Source of the DNA: Klenkia marina
GTDB taxonomy: Bacteria; Actinomycetota; Actinomycetes; Mycobacteriales; Geodermatophilaceae
Direction of reading: 5' to 3'
Assembly (NCBI RefSeq): GCF_900101025.1
Contig: NZ_FMUH01000005.1
Coordinates: 62,001 to 126,000, forward strand
Length of the DNA: 64,000 bases
Shown here: positions 41,646-49,355 of the stretch, piece after piece
Numbering within the stretch: position 1 is the stretch's first letter
Layout of the letters: each line of letters begins with the position of its first letter
The notes under the pieces: generated by a model
What the model saw: only the letters and a program-made list of their open reading frames with translations
Told to the model about the DNA's origin: nothing
Databases searched by the model: none
Position numbers and translations under genes: made by a program

Positions 41646-43565
41646 GTGCACCACCCCCTGTTCGACGCCCTGACCGCCGACGAGATCGCCCGCACCACCA
41701 AGGCCGTGCGGGACGACGGCGCCGTCGGCGTCCGGCCCGCGTTCGCCGCCGTCTTCACCGAGGAGCCGGACAAGGCGCTGCTGCGCGCCGGCGAGGACGT
41801 CCCCCGCCGCGCCCGCGCGATGGTGCTGGACAAGGACACCGGCGCCTCGTGGGACGTCGTGGTCGACCTGACCACCGACGCCGTGGTCGAGACCCACCTG
41901 CGCACGGCGGGCACCGTGGCCATGCTCGGTTCGGAGGTCGAGCTGATGACCGAGCTGGTCAAGGCCGACGCCCGCTACGTCGCCGCCCTGGCCGAGCGCG
42001 GCATCACCGACCTGTCCACGGTGCAGATCGACCCGTGGGGGCTGGGCAACCGCGAGGAGTACGGCGTCGAGGGACGACGGCTGATCGGCGGCACCTCGTT
42101 CCTGCGGCACTTCCCCGAGGACAACGGCTACGCGCACCCGATCGAGGGCGTCGTGGCGATCGTCGACGTGACCCAGGGCGAGGTGCTCGACGTCCTCGAC
42201 CACGGTGTGCGGCCGCTCAACGAGCAGGACATGCTCTGGACCGCCGAGGCCAACGGGCCCATGCGCACCGACGTCGCCCCGCTGGAGATCCACCAGCCCC
42301 AGGGCGTCGGGTTCACCGTCGACGGCACGGTGCTGCACTGGCAGAAGTGGCGGTTCCGCATCGGCATGCACCCGCTCGAGGGGCTCGTGCTGCACGGCGT
42401 CGAGTACCGCGACGGCGACCGGTGGCGCTCGGTCGCCCACCGGCTCTCGCTGTCGGAGATGGTCGTGCCCTACGGCGACCCCAGCCCCGAGCACTGGTGG
42501 CGCAGCGCTTTCGACGCCGGCGAGTACGGCATGGGGAACATGGCCAACTCGCTGCGGCTGGGCTGCGACTGCAAGGGCGAGATCGTCTACCTCGACGCCG
42601 TGCTGAGCGACGAGGACGGCGAGCCGCGCACCATCGACCAGGCGATCTGCATCCACGAGGAGGACGCCGGGATCCTCTGGAAGCACACCGACTGGGTGAC
42701 CGGTGCGGTCGACGTCCGCCGATCTCGGCGCCTGGTGGTCAGCGCGATCTCCACGGTCGGCAACTACCACTACGGCTTCTACTGGAACTTCTACCAGGAC
42801 GCCTCGATCGAGGTGGAGATCAAGCTGCTGGGCATCGTGCAGCCCCGCGCGGTCGCCGACGGCGAGGTCACCCCGCACGCCAGCCCGGTGGGGCCCAACC
42901 TCGTCGCTACCTACCACCAGCACCTGTTCGGCTTCCGGCTGGACATGGAGGTCGACGGCTGGCAGAACACCGTGGTGCAGAACGACGCGCACCCGGTGCC
43001 GGTGGGCGAGGCCAACCCGCACGGCAACGCCATCGGCGTCACCCGCACCGTCATCGAGCGCGAGCACGACGGGGACGGGCTGACCGACCCGCACCGCAGC
43101 CGCAGCTGGACGGTCACCAACCAGCACGTGCGCAACGCCTGGGGCTCGGCGGTGGGCTACAAGCTGCTGCCCGGCTGGGCGTCGGCGACGATCCTGGCCG
43201 ACCCGTCGGCGACCGTCGCCCGGCGGGCCGGGTTCGCCGCCAAGAACATCTGGGTCACCCCCTACCGGCCCGACGAGCTGCGCGCCGCCGGCGAGGCCCC
43301 GCACCAGGACCGCGCCGGCTCCGGCCTCCCGGCCTGGACGGCGGGCAACCGCGCCGTCGCCGACACCGACGTCGTCCTCTGGCACACCGTCGGCGTCACC
43401 CACGTGCCGCGCGCCGAGGACTGGCCGGTCATGCCGATGGAGAAGGCCGGTTTCCACCTGCTGCCGGTGAACTTCTTCGACCGCAACCCGGCGATGGACG
43501 TCCCGGCCGACCCGGTCCGCGGGCACGGCACGCCCGGCACCGACGGCTGCTGCTCGGGGCACTGA
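41646..43565 (+). CDS. Copper-containing primary amine oxidase (amine oxidase 2)
   Basis: A 639-residue paralog of amine oxidase 1. Catalytic Asp290 (FDAGEYG), topaquinone precursor Tyr374, and copper ligands His424, His426 and His586 (THVPRAEDWP) are all present. The residue after Tyr374 is His (NYHY) where the family consensus N-Y-D/E has an acid and where paralog 1 has Asp. It ends with a Cys-Cys pair (DGCCSGH). GTG at 41646 has GAGAAGAGGA upstream. Inside the rightward iac operon, it probably converts an aromatic amine such as tryptamine to indole-acetaldehyde, feeding indole-3-acetate; inferred from context. Confidence 0.93.
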   Translation: MHHPLFDALTADEIARTTKAVRDDGAVGVRPAFAAVFTEEPDKALLRAGEDVPRRARAMVLDKDTGASWDVVVDLTTDAVVETHLRTAGTVAMLGSEVELMTELVKADARYVAALAERGITDLSTVQIDPWGLGNREEYGVEGRRLIGGTSFLRHFPEDNGYAHPIEGVVAIVDVTQGEVLDVLDHGVRPLNEQDMLWTAEANGPMRTDVAPLEIHQPQGVGFTVDGTVLHWQKWRFRIGMHPLEGLVLHGVEYRDGDRWRSVAHRLSLSEMVVPYGDPSPEHWWRSAFDAGEYGMGNMANSLRLGCDCKGEIVYLDAVLSDEDGEPRTIDQAICIHEEDAGILWKHTDWVTGAVDVRRSRRLVVSAISTVGNYHYGFYWNFYQDASIEVEIKLLGIVQPRAVADGEVTPHASPVGPNLVATYHQHLFGFRLDMEVDGWQNTVVQNDAHPVPVGEANPHGNAIGVTRTVIEREHDGDGLTDPHRSRSWTVTNQHVRNAWGSAVGYKLLPGWASATILADPSATVARRAGFAAKNIWVTPYRPDELRAAGEAPHQDRAGSGLPAWTAGNRAVADTDVVLWHTVGVTHVPRAEDWPVMPMEKAGFHLLPVNFFDRNPAMDVPADPVRGHGTPGTDGCCSGH

Positions 43566-43566
43566 C

Positions 43567-44082
43567 GTGGCGACGGCCATGGCGGTGGCGTCGCTGACGC
43601 CGGCCGCGGTCTGCACCGGCTGCTACCTCACCCACCGCCGGCGCACCGAGGCCCTGACCGGGGCGGCGATGGCGTTGATGCTGCTGGCCATGGTCGACAC
43701 CATGCTGCTGGGCGGTCGACTGCTCGCGCCGCCGGCCTGGGGCGCCCTGCTGGTCGCCGGCGCCGTCGTGGTCCAGGTCGACCGGTGGCGGCGGGGGAGC
43801 GGCGCCGACCCGGTGCTCCACCTGGCCGCGATGGGAGCGCTGCTGCTGCTGCCCGCTCTGGGCGGATCGGCAGGGCACCACCACGTGGCCGGCGACGGCA
43901 TGACCGGTGCGATGGCTTCCGGCCCGGCCGGGTGGGTGCTCCTCGCCGTCCTGGCCGTCGTCGTCGCGCACACCGGGCATGCCTGGTTGCGGGTGCTGCG
44001 CACCCGGGACACCACGACCCGCGTGGAGGTCGGCACCGCCGCCGCCTCCGTGGTCGCCATGGCCGCGATGGCCCTGGCGTGA
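43567..44082 (+). CDS. Small His/Met-rich membrane protein paired with amine oxidase 2
   Basis: A 171-residue protein with about five hydrophobic segments. It starts one base after the oxidase stop. Features: CxxC at Cys16-Cys19 (CTGC), Met-rich ALTGAAMALMLLAMVDTM, and GHHHVAGDGMTGAM (residues 103-116). It shares VAGDGM and the CxxC with the small membrane protein after amine oxidase 1. Overall pattern resembles DUF5134 proteins. A copper-supply or membrane-anchoring role for the oxidase is my inference. Confidence 0.72.
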   Translation: MATAMAVASLTPAAVCTGCYLTHRRRTEALTGAAMALMLLAMVDTMLLGGRLLAPPAWGALLVAGAVVVQVDRWRRGSGADPVLHLAAMGALLLLPALGGSAGHHHVAGDGMTGAMASGPAGWVLLAVLAVVVAHTGHAWLRVLRTRDTTTRVEVGTAAASVVAMAAMALA

Positions 44083-44102
44083 GCGACAGCCGGGAGGACC
44101 CG

Positions 44103-44366
44103 ATGACCGACACCCGCATGACGCTGACCTGCTACACCGACACCCACGGCTGGGGCTGGAAGCACGTCGACCTCTTCACCCACGACGCCGAGGGCAACGA
44201 GCTCAACTGGGTGCATTGGCTGGTGCCGCGCGACGGCCCGGACGCCGCCGACGAGGTGACCGCCCGGGTCGAGCCGCTGCTGCGCCGCACCTCGGGATGG
44301 CGGCACTCGGTGGGGGCCAGCGGCATCGAGTTCTGGGAGGCCGACGTGGTCTGGGACGCCCCGTGA
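44103..44366 (+). CDS. 87-residue protein of unknown function in iac operon
   Basis: A short soluble protein: MTLTCYTDTHGWGWKHVDLF, ELNWVHWLVPRDGP and GIEFWEADVVWDAP, rich in Trp (8 of 87). No family recognised. ATG at 44103 has GGGAGGACC upstream; the stop overlaps the amidase start (GTGA), so it is translated with the amidase. Trp richness and position hint at a partner or binding protein for an indole compound, unproven. Confidence 0.7.
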   Translation: MTDTRMTLTCYTDTHGWGWKHVDLFTHDAEGNELNWVHWLVPRDGPDAADEVTARVEPLLRRTSGWRHSVGASGIEFWEADVVWDAP

Positions 44367-45601
44367 GCCGGTACGCGCCGTGGTCGCTGGTCGACCTCGT
44401 GGCCGACCTGCGGACCGGCCGCACCACCCCCGCCGACGCCGTCGCCCGGTCGGTGGACCGCATCGCCGCCACCGAGGCGCAGGTGCGGGCGTGGGTGGGG
44501 GAGGTGCGCGCGCCCGACCCGGTGGCCACCGGTCCGCTCGGCGGCGTGCCGATGGGGATCAAGGACATCGTCGACCTGGCCGGGTGGCCCACCCGGTGCG
44601 GCTCGGTGCTGCGCGCCGACGACGGCCCGGTGGACGTCGACGCCGAGGTCGTCACCGCCTGGCGCGCGGCCGGCGGGCTGCCGCTGGGCAAGACGGTCAC
44701 CACCGAGTTCGCCTACTTCGCCCCCGGTCCGACCGACAACCCCGCCGCGCCCGGCCACACGCCCGGTGGGTCCTCCAGCGGCTCGGCCGCAGCCGTCGCC
44801 GCCGGGCAGGTCCCGCTCGCGACCGGCTCGCAGACCGCCGGGTCGGTGACCCGCCCGGCCGCCTACTGCGGCGTCGCCTCGCTGGTGCTCTCCCGCGGCG
44901 GGATCGGCGACGGCGGCGTGGTCGGGCTGGCCCCCAGCCTGGACAGCCACGGGATCCTCGCCGCCGGCGTCGCCGACGTCGCGCTGGCCTGGGCGGCGCT
45001 GCTCGGGGTCGCGGTCCCGGCGCCCGTGCGGCCCCGGGTGCTGGTGTGGGGCGGGCAGTCCCTCGGCCCGGTCGACCCGGCCATGGCCGCGGCGCTCGAC
45101 CGGGCCGAGGCTGCGCTGCGCGGTGCCGGGGCCACGACGACCCGGCTGACCGACGACCGCTGGGTGCTCGACGCCGCGGCGGCTCACCCGGTGGTCATGG
45201 CCTACGAGGCCGCCGGCACCCGCGCCGCCGAGCTGGCCCGCGCCGACCGCCTCAGCGAGCCCCTGGCCGCCCTGCTCCGCATCGGCGCCGCCACCACCGG
45301 GGACGCCTACGCGGCGGCCCGAGCCGCCGTCGCCGCGTCCGCCGACCGCCTCGGTGAGCTGCTGGCCGGCCACGACGTCCTGCTGTGCCCGGCGGCCCCG
45401 GGTCCGGCGCCCGCCGGCCACGCCGCGACGGGGGACCCGCTGCACAGCCGGCCGTGGCAGGCGATCGGCGCCCCGCAGGTCGGGGTGCCGGCGCTGCGGG
45501 CACCCGACGGGAGGCCGCTCGGCCTGCAGGTCGTGGGCCGTCCGGGTGCCGACGACGCCGCGCTGGCCGCCGCGGCCTGGGTCGGGCGCCACCTGTCCTG
45601 A
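44363..45601 (+). CDS. iacH: Amidase-signature hydrolase, IacH homolog
   Basis: A 412-residue amidase with the Ser-cisSer-Lys triad: Lys67 (GIKDIVD), cis-Ser137 (PGGSSSGSAAAV) and nucleophile Ser161 (GSQTAGSVTRPA). IacH is the amidase-type enzyme of iac clusters, proposed to open an oxidised indole lactam intermediate; indole-3-acetamide is another reasonable substrate. GTG at 44363 overlaps the previous stop. Last gene of the rightward operon, followed by a perfect 16-bp hairpin. Confidence 0.83.
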   Translation: MSRYAPWSLVDLVADLRTGRTTPADAVARSVDRIAATEAQVRAWVGEVRAPDPVATGPLGGVPMGIKDIVDLAGWPTRCGSVLRADDGPVDVDAEVVTAWRAAGGLPLGKTVTTEFAYFAPGPTDNPAAPGHTPGGSSSGSAAAVAAGQVPLATGSQTAGSVTRPAAYCGVASLVLSRGGIGDGGVVGLAPSLDSHGILAAGVADVALAWAALLGVAVPAPVRPRVLVWGGQSLGPVDPAMAAALDRAEAALRGAGATTTRLTDDRWVLDAAAAHPVVMAYEAAGTRAAELARADRLSEPLAALLRIGAATTGDAYAAARAAVAASADRLGELLAGHDVLLCPAAPGPAPAGHAATGDPLHSRPWQAIGAPQVGVPALRAPDGRPLGLQVVGRPGADDAALAAAAWVGRHLS

Positions 45602-45607
45602 ACGCGC

Positions 45608-45643
45608 GTGCCCCCGGCCCACCTCGCGGTGGGCCGGGGGCAC
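45608..45643. terminator. Bidirectional hairpin terminator between amidase and aldehyde dehydrogenase
   Basis: GTGCCCCCGGCCCACC and its exact complement around a TCGC loop, placed between two convergent genes. No T-run, as usual in high-GC actinobacteria. Confidence 0.8.
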
Positions 45644-45658
45644 GTCGGCGTGGTGGGG

Positions 45659-47107
45659 TCAGCCGTTGATGATCTGCGGCACGGCGACGGCCTTCAGGCC
45701 CTCGACGCCGAACTCCAGCCCGTAGCCCGACCGCTTGTGGCCGCCGAACGGGATGAACGGGTGCACCATGCCGTGCGAGTTGATCCACACGGTGCCCGCC
45801 TCGAGCCGGCCGGCGACCTCGCGGGCGGCGTCCCTGTCGCTGCTCCACACCGAGGCACCCAGGCCCACGTCGAGCCGGTTGGCCGCCGCGATGGCCTCCT
45901 CGACGTCGGTGTACCGGATGATCGGCAGCGCCGGACCGAACTGCTCCTGCGCGACCAGCGGGTTGGCGTCGTCGACGTCGGCGACCAGCGTGGTCGGGTA
46001 GAAGTTGCCCGGCGCCTGGGGGTCGGGGTCCCCGCCGAGCAGGATCCGCGCGCCGGACTCCCGGGCCGACTCGACCAGGCCGGCGACGATCTCGTACTGC
46101 GCCCGGTTCTGCAGCGGACCCAGCACGTTCTCCTCGTCGAGCCCGCGGCCCATCGGCATGGCCCTGGCCACCTCGGTGAGGGCGGAGCAGACGGCGTCGT
46201 AGACGTCGGTGTGCACGTACAGGCGCTTGAGCGCCGCGCACGTCTGGCCGGTGTTGATGAAGGCGCCCCAGAACAGGCCCTCGGCGATCGCCTGCGGGTC
46301 GACGTCGGGCAGCACGATGCCGGCGTCGTTGCCGCCCAGCTCGAGGGTCAGCCGCTTCACGGTGTCCGCGGAGCTGCGGATGATGGCCTGCCCGGTGGCC
46401 GTCGAGCCGGTGAACATCACCTTGTCGACGTCGGGGTGCCCGGCCATGCCGGCGCCGACCTCGCGGCCCCCGGCGACCGCCCGCACGACGTCGGCGGGCA
46501 GCACGCCGTCGAGCACGTGCAGCAGGGCCAGCACGCTGAGCGGCGTGTGCTCGGAGGGCTTGACCACCACGGTGTTGCCCATGCGCAGCGCCGGGGCGAT
46601 CTGCCAGATCGTGATCATCATCGGCCAGTTCCACGGACCGATCGCGCCGACGACGCCGACCGGGCGGTAGTTCAGCACGGCCGGGGTGTCCGGGTCGCCC
46701 ACGGTCTCGCCCCCGGGCAGCGGCGTGGCCGCGGTGGCCCGCAGCCACGCCGCGCAGCCGCCGACCTCGAACCGGGCGCCCGTGCCGTTGAGCGGCTTGC
46801 CCTGCTCGCGGGAGAGCAGCTCGGCCAGCGGCTCCGCCGCGGCCTCGATCGCGTCGGCCGCGACGTGCAGCAGTGCGACCCGGTCGGCGTCGGACCGGGC
46901 GGCCCAGGCCGGCTGCGCCGCGCGGACGGCGGCCACGGCGTCGTCGAGGTCGGCAGCGGTGCGCTCGCGCACCCGGCCGACCAGCTCACCGGTCGCGGGG
47001 TCGAGCACCTCGCGGCCCGACGGGTCGGTGACCGCGGCGAGCAGGTCGTCGTAGGTCAGGGCGGTGTCCTCGGGGGACACGGGTGCGGACACGGCAGGAG
47101 CGGTCAT
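45659..47107 (-). CDS. NAD(P)+-dependent aldehyde dehydrogenase
   Basis: A 482-residue ALDH: catalytic Cys290 (NTGQTCAALKRL), general base Glu256 (LTLELGGNDAG), cofactor motif FTGSTATG and C-terminal FGGHKRSGYGLEFG. ATG at 47107. The sequence is of the class often called aldehyde dehydrogenase family protein active on aromatic or aliphatic aldehydes. Its promoter region has the CGCATCG-N7-CGATGCA palindrome shared with the iac operons, so it is probably the enzyme that oxidises aldehyde made by the amine oxidases (for example indole-acetaldehyde to indole-3-acetate). Confidence 0.9.
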   Translation of the reverse strand: MTAPAVSAPVSPEDTALTYDDLLAAVTDPSGREVLDPATGELVGRVRERTAADLDDAVAAVRAAQPAWAARSDADRVALLHVAADAIEAAAEPLAELLSREQGKPLNGTGARFEVGGCAAWLRATAATPLPGGETVGDPDTPAVLNYRPVGVVGAIGPWNWPMMITIWQIAPALRMGNTVVVKPSEHTPLSVLALLHVLDGVLPADVVRAVAGGREVGAGMAGHPDVDKVMFTGSTATGQAIIRSSADTVKRLTLELGGNDAGIVLPDVDPQAIAEGLFWGAFINTGQTCAALKRLYVHTDVYDAVCSALTEVARAMPMGRGLDEENVLGPLQNRAQYEIVAGLVESARESGARILLGGDPDPQAPGNFYPTTLVADVDDANPLVAQEQFGPALPIIRYTDVEEAIAAANRLDVGLGASVWSSDRDAAREVAGRLEAGTVWINSHGMVHPFIPFGGHKRSGYGLEFGVEGLKAVAVPQIING

Positions 47108-47231
47108 CGTCGGCCTCTCGGGTGCGGGGCTCCGGGCAGCCGGGACAGGGGGTCCCGGCACCGGCCCGGATGGGGTCCGGGCCAGTGTCGAGCGCCACCG
47201 GCACCTGGTCGAACGACGGAATTGGATGCTG

Positions 47232-47252
47232 CGCATCGCCTGGAGCGATGCA
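47232..47252. promoter_or_regulatory. Operator CGCATCG-N7-CGATGCA before aldehyde dehydrogenase
   Basis: Third copy of the palindrome found around the LysR gene, 125 bp ahead of the aldehyde dehydrogenase start, same 7-bp spacer, one mismatch. Links this gene to the iac regulon. Confidence 0.65.
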
Positions 47253-47268
47253 GCCGACCAGCGTGGGG

Positions 47269-48333
47269 TCAGGCGGTCGGCGGCCGGCCCTCCCGGGCCC
47301 GCCGCAGCAGCGTCACGAGCCCCTCGCGGGTGACCTCGCGGGGGTTCCCGTACGGGGCGGCGAGCACCTGGTCGGCGATCCGGCCGACGTCGTCGGCGGC
47401 CATGCCGAGCTCGGCCAGGGATCGGGGGCCGCCGAGCTCGCCCACGAGGTCCCACAGCGCCCGCGCCGGGTCCTCGGCGCCGCCCAGCGCCGCCGACACC
47501 GCCGCGGCGGCCTCGGGTGCGGCCGGCGCGTTGAACGCCAGCACGTGGGGGAGGACGACGGTGTGGGTGGGGGCGTGGGGGAGGTCGAGCGTGCCGCCCA
47601 GGGCGTGGCAGAGCTTGTGGTGCAGCGACATGGTCGTGGCCCCCAGCACGGCACCGCACAGCCAGGCGCCGTACTGCGCGTCGCCGCGGGCGGCGAGGTC
47701 GGTCGGGTCGGCGACCAGCCGGGGCAGGGCACCGACCAGTGCACGCGCGCCGTCGGCGGCCATCAGGGACACGACGGGGGTGGCGTCGGGGGCGTAGAGC
47801 CCCTCGACCGCGTGGGCCAGGGCGTTGATCCCGCTGGTCACCGACATGGCCACCGGCAGCGTGGTGGTGAGCTCGGGGTCGTAGACCACCGACACCGGCA
47901 GCACCCGCCGGTCGCGACCGGTCCGCTTCGTCCCGCCCTCGGTCAGGCCCCACACCGGGGTCATCTCGGACCCGGCGTACGTGGTCGGCACGGCGATGAC
48001 GGGCAGCCCGTGCTCGAGGGCGACGGCCTTGCCCAGGCCCACCGCCGAGCCGCCGCCGACCGCCACGCAGCCGTCGGCGCCCAGCTGCGCGGCGCGGTCG
48101 CGGGCGGCATGGGCCACCTCCACCGGCACGTGCATCCGGGCCTCGGCCAGCACGCCGGCGGCGCGGTCACCCAGGGCCGCCGCGACCTGCTGCCCGGTGG
48201 CCTCCTGCTCCGGGGAGCACAGCACGAGGACCCGGGTCAGGCCGAGCGCGGCGACCTCCTCGGGCAGCCGGGCGAGCGACCCCGGACCGAAGACGACGCG
48301 CATCGGCAGCGCGTCGTAGGTGAAGGCCCTCAC
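47269..48333 (-). CDS. Maleylacetate reductase (iron-containing alcohol dehydrogenase fold)
   Basis: A 354-residue enzyme beginning FTYDALPMRVVFGPG, a maleylacetate-reductase opening, with PTTYAGSEMTPVWG for cofactor binding and GINALAHAVEGLY and LHHKLCHALGG for the metal histidines. Reduces maleylacetate to 3-oxoadipate. GTG at 48333 overlaps the stop of the hydroxyquinol dioxygenase gene, which makes maleylacetate, so the pair forms a pathway unit. Confidence 0.92.
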   Translation of the reverse strand: MRAFTYDALPMRVVFGPGSLARLPEEVAALGLTRVLVLCSPEQEATGQQVAAALGDRAAGVLAEARMHVPVEVAHAARDRAAQLGADGCVAVGGGSAVGLGKAVALEHGLPVIAVPTTYAGSEMTPVWGLTEGGTKRTGRDRRVLPVSVVYDPELTTTLPVAMSVTSGINALAHAVEGLYAPDATPVVSLMAADGARALVGALPRLVADPTDLAARGDAQYGAWLCGAVLGATTMSLHHKLCHALGGTLDLPHAPTHTVVLPHVLAFNAPAAPEAAAAVSAALGGAEDPARALWDLVGELGGPRSLAELGMAADDVGRIADQVLAAPYGNPREVTREGLVTLLRRAREGRPPTA

Positions 48334-49232
48334 CGGTCCGACGCAGACGGCAGCAGGGACAGGTCGAAGGTCAGGGTGCGGAAGGGGTTGGGCAGCCCGA
48401 GCTCGGCGGCCCGGGCCGGGTCGTCGACCTCGGGGGTCTCGCGCACGAGGGAGTCCTTGACGCCGAAGACGGCGTCGGAGTCCAGGTAGGGGGAGTCGGC
48501 GACGAACACGTGCGTGGTCACCGACCGGTGGCCGGCGGCCTCGGCGATGAAGTGCAGGTGCGCGGGGCGGTTGGGGTGCCGGCCGGTGGCGGCCAGCAGT
48601 CGACCGACCGGGCCGTCGTCGGGGATGGGGTAGAAGCGGGGGACGACCGAGCGGAACCAGAACCGGCCGTCCTCGTCGGTGGTGAAGATGCCCCGCAGGT
48701 TGCCCTCGGGCTGGATCCCGGGCTGCTGGACGTCGTAGAAGCCGTCCTCGTTGGTCTGCCACACGTCCACGGTGGCGCCGGCCAGCGGTTCGCCGTCGGG
48801 GCCGGCGACCCGCCCGGACACCAGGCAGGGCGTGCCCTTGCCGTCCAGGGCGATGTCGTCACCGAGATGCCGGGCCGGGGAGGCCACCATGTGGAAGGGG
48901 CCCAGCACGGTCGACTCGGTCGCCGTCCCGCCGGTGCGGTGGTTGATCGTCTCCACCAGCATCGACACCCCGAGCACGTCGGAGAGCAGGATGAACTCCT
49001 GGCGGGTCGGGGTGCAGGTCTGGCCGGTGCGCGTGAGGAAGTCGACGGCGGCCTCCCACTCCGCCTCCGTGAGCTCGACGTCCTTGACGAAGTCGTGCAG
49101 GTGGCGCACCAGCGAGGTCATCACCTGCCGCAGCCGGGGGTCCGGGGTGCCGGCGAAGCTCTCGGCCACCACCTCGGCCGAGCGTTCCTCGCTGAACAGC
49201 TCGTCGGCGGGTGCGGCGGGTTCGGGGGTCAT
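48330..49232 (-). CDS. Hydroxyquinol 1,2-dioxygenase
   Basis: A 300-residue intradiol dioxygenase for hydroxyquinol (1,2,4-trihydroxybenzene). The N-terminal QTCTPTRQEFILLSDVLGVS is characteristic of hydroxyquinol rather than catechol enzymes. Iron ligands: Tyr166 (GFYDVQQ), Tyr201 (FYPIPDDGP), His225 and His227 (RPAHLHF). I chose ATG at 49232, six bases after GGAGGAG, rather than the ATG touching that site. Upstream is an IclR-type dyad. Product maleylacetate goes to the next enzyme. Confidence 0.92.
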   Translation of the reverse strand: MTPEPAAPADELFSEERSAEVVAESFAGTPDPRLRQVMTSLVRHLHDFVKDVELTEAEWEAAVDFLTRTGQTCTPTRQEFILLSDVLGVSMLVETINHRTGGTATESTVLGPFHMVASPARHLGDDIALDGKGTPCLVSGRVAGPDGEPLAGATVDVWQTNEDGFYDVQQPGIQPEGNLRGIFTTDEDGRFWFRSVVPRFYPIPDDGPVGRLLAATGRHPNRPAHLHFIAEAAGHRSVTTHVFVADSPYLDSDAVFGVKDSLVRETPEVDDPARAAELGLPNPFRTLTFDLSLLPSASDR

Positions 49233-49255
49233 GGGCATCTCCTCCACGGCGGTTC

Positions 49256-49272
49256 TGTTCGCTAGACGAACA
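49256..49272. promoter_or_regulatory. IclR-type operator TGTTCG-CTAGA-CGAACA
   Basis: Perfect 6-bp arms, 5-bp centre, 24 bp before the hydroxyquinol dioxygenase start and just downstream of the IclR regulator gene. Fits the GTTCG-type half-sites of PcaR/PobR-like regulators. Confidence 0.65.
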
Positions 49273-49355
49273 CCACTTCACACAGCGGAGGCGGCCGGGG
49301 CAGTCAAGCCCCGCACCCCACGACGCGTCAATGCCGTGCGGTCGGTGGCGGGCCC

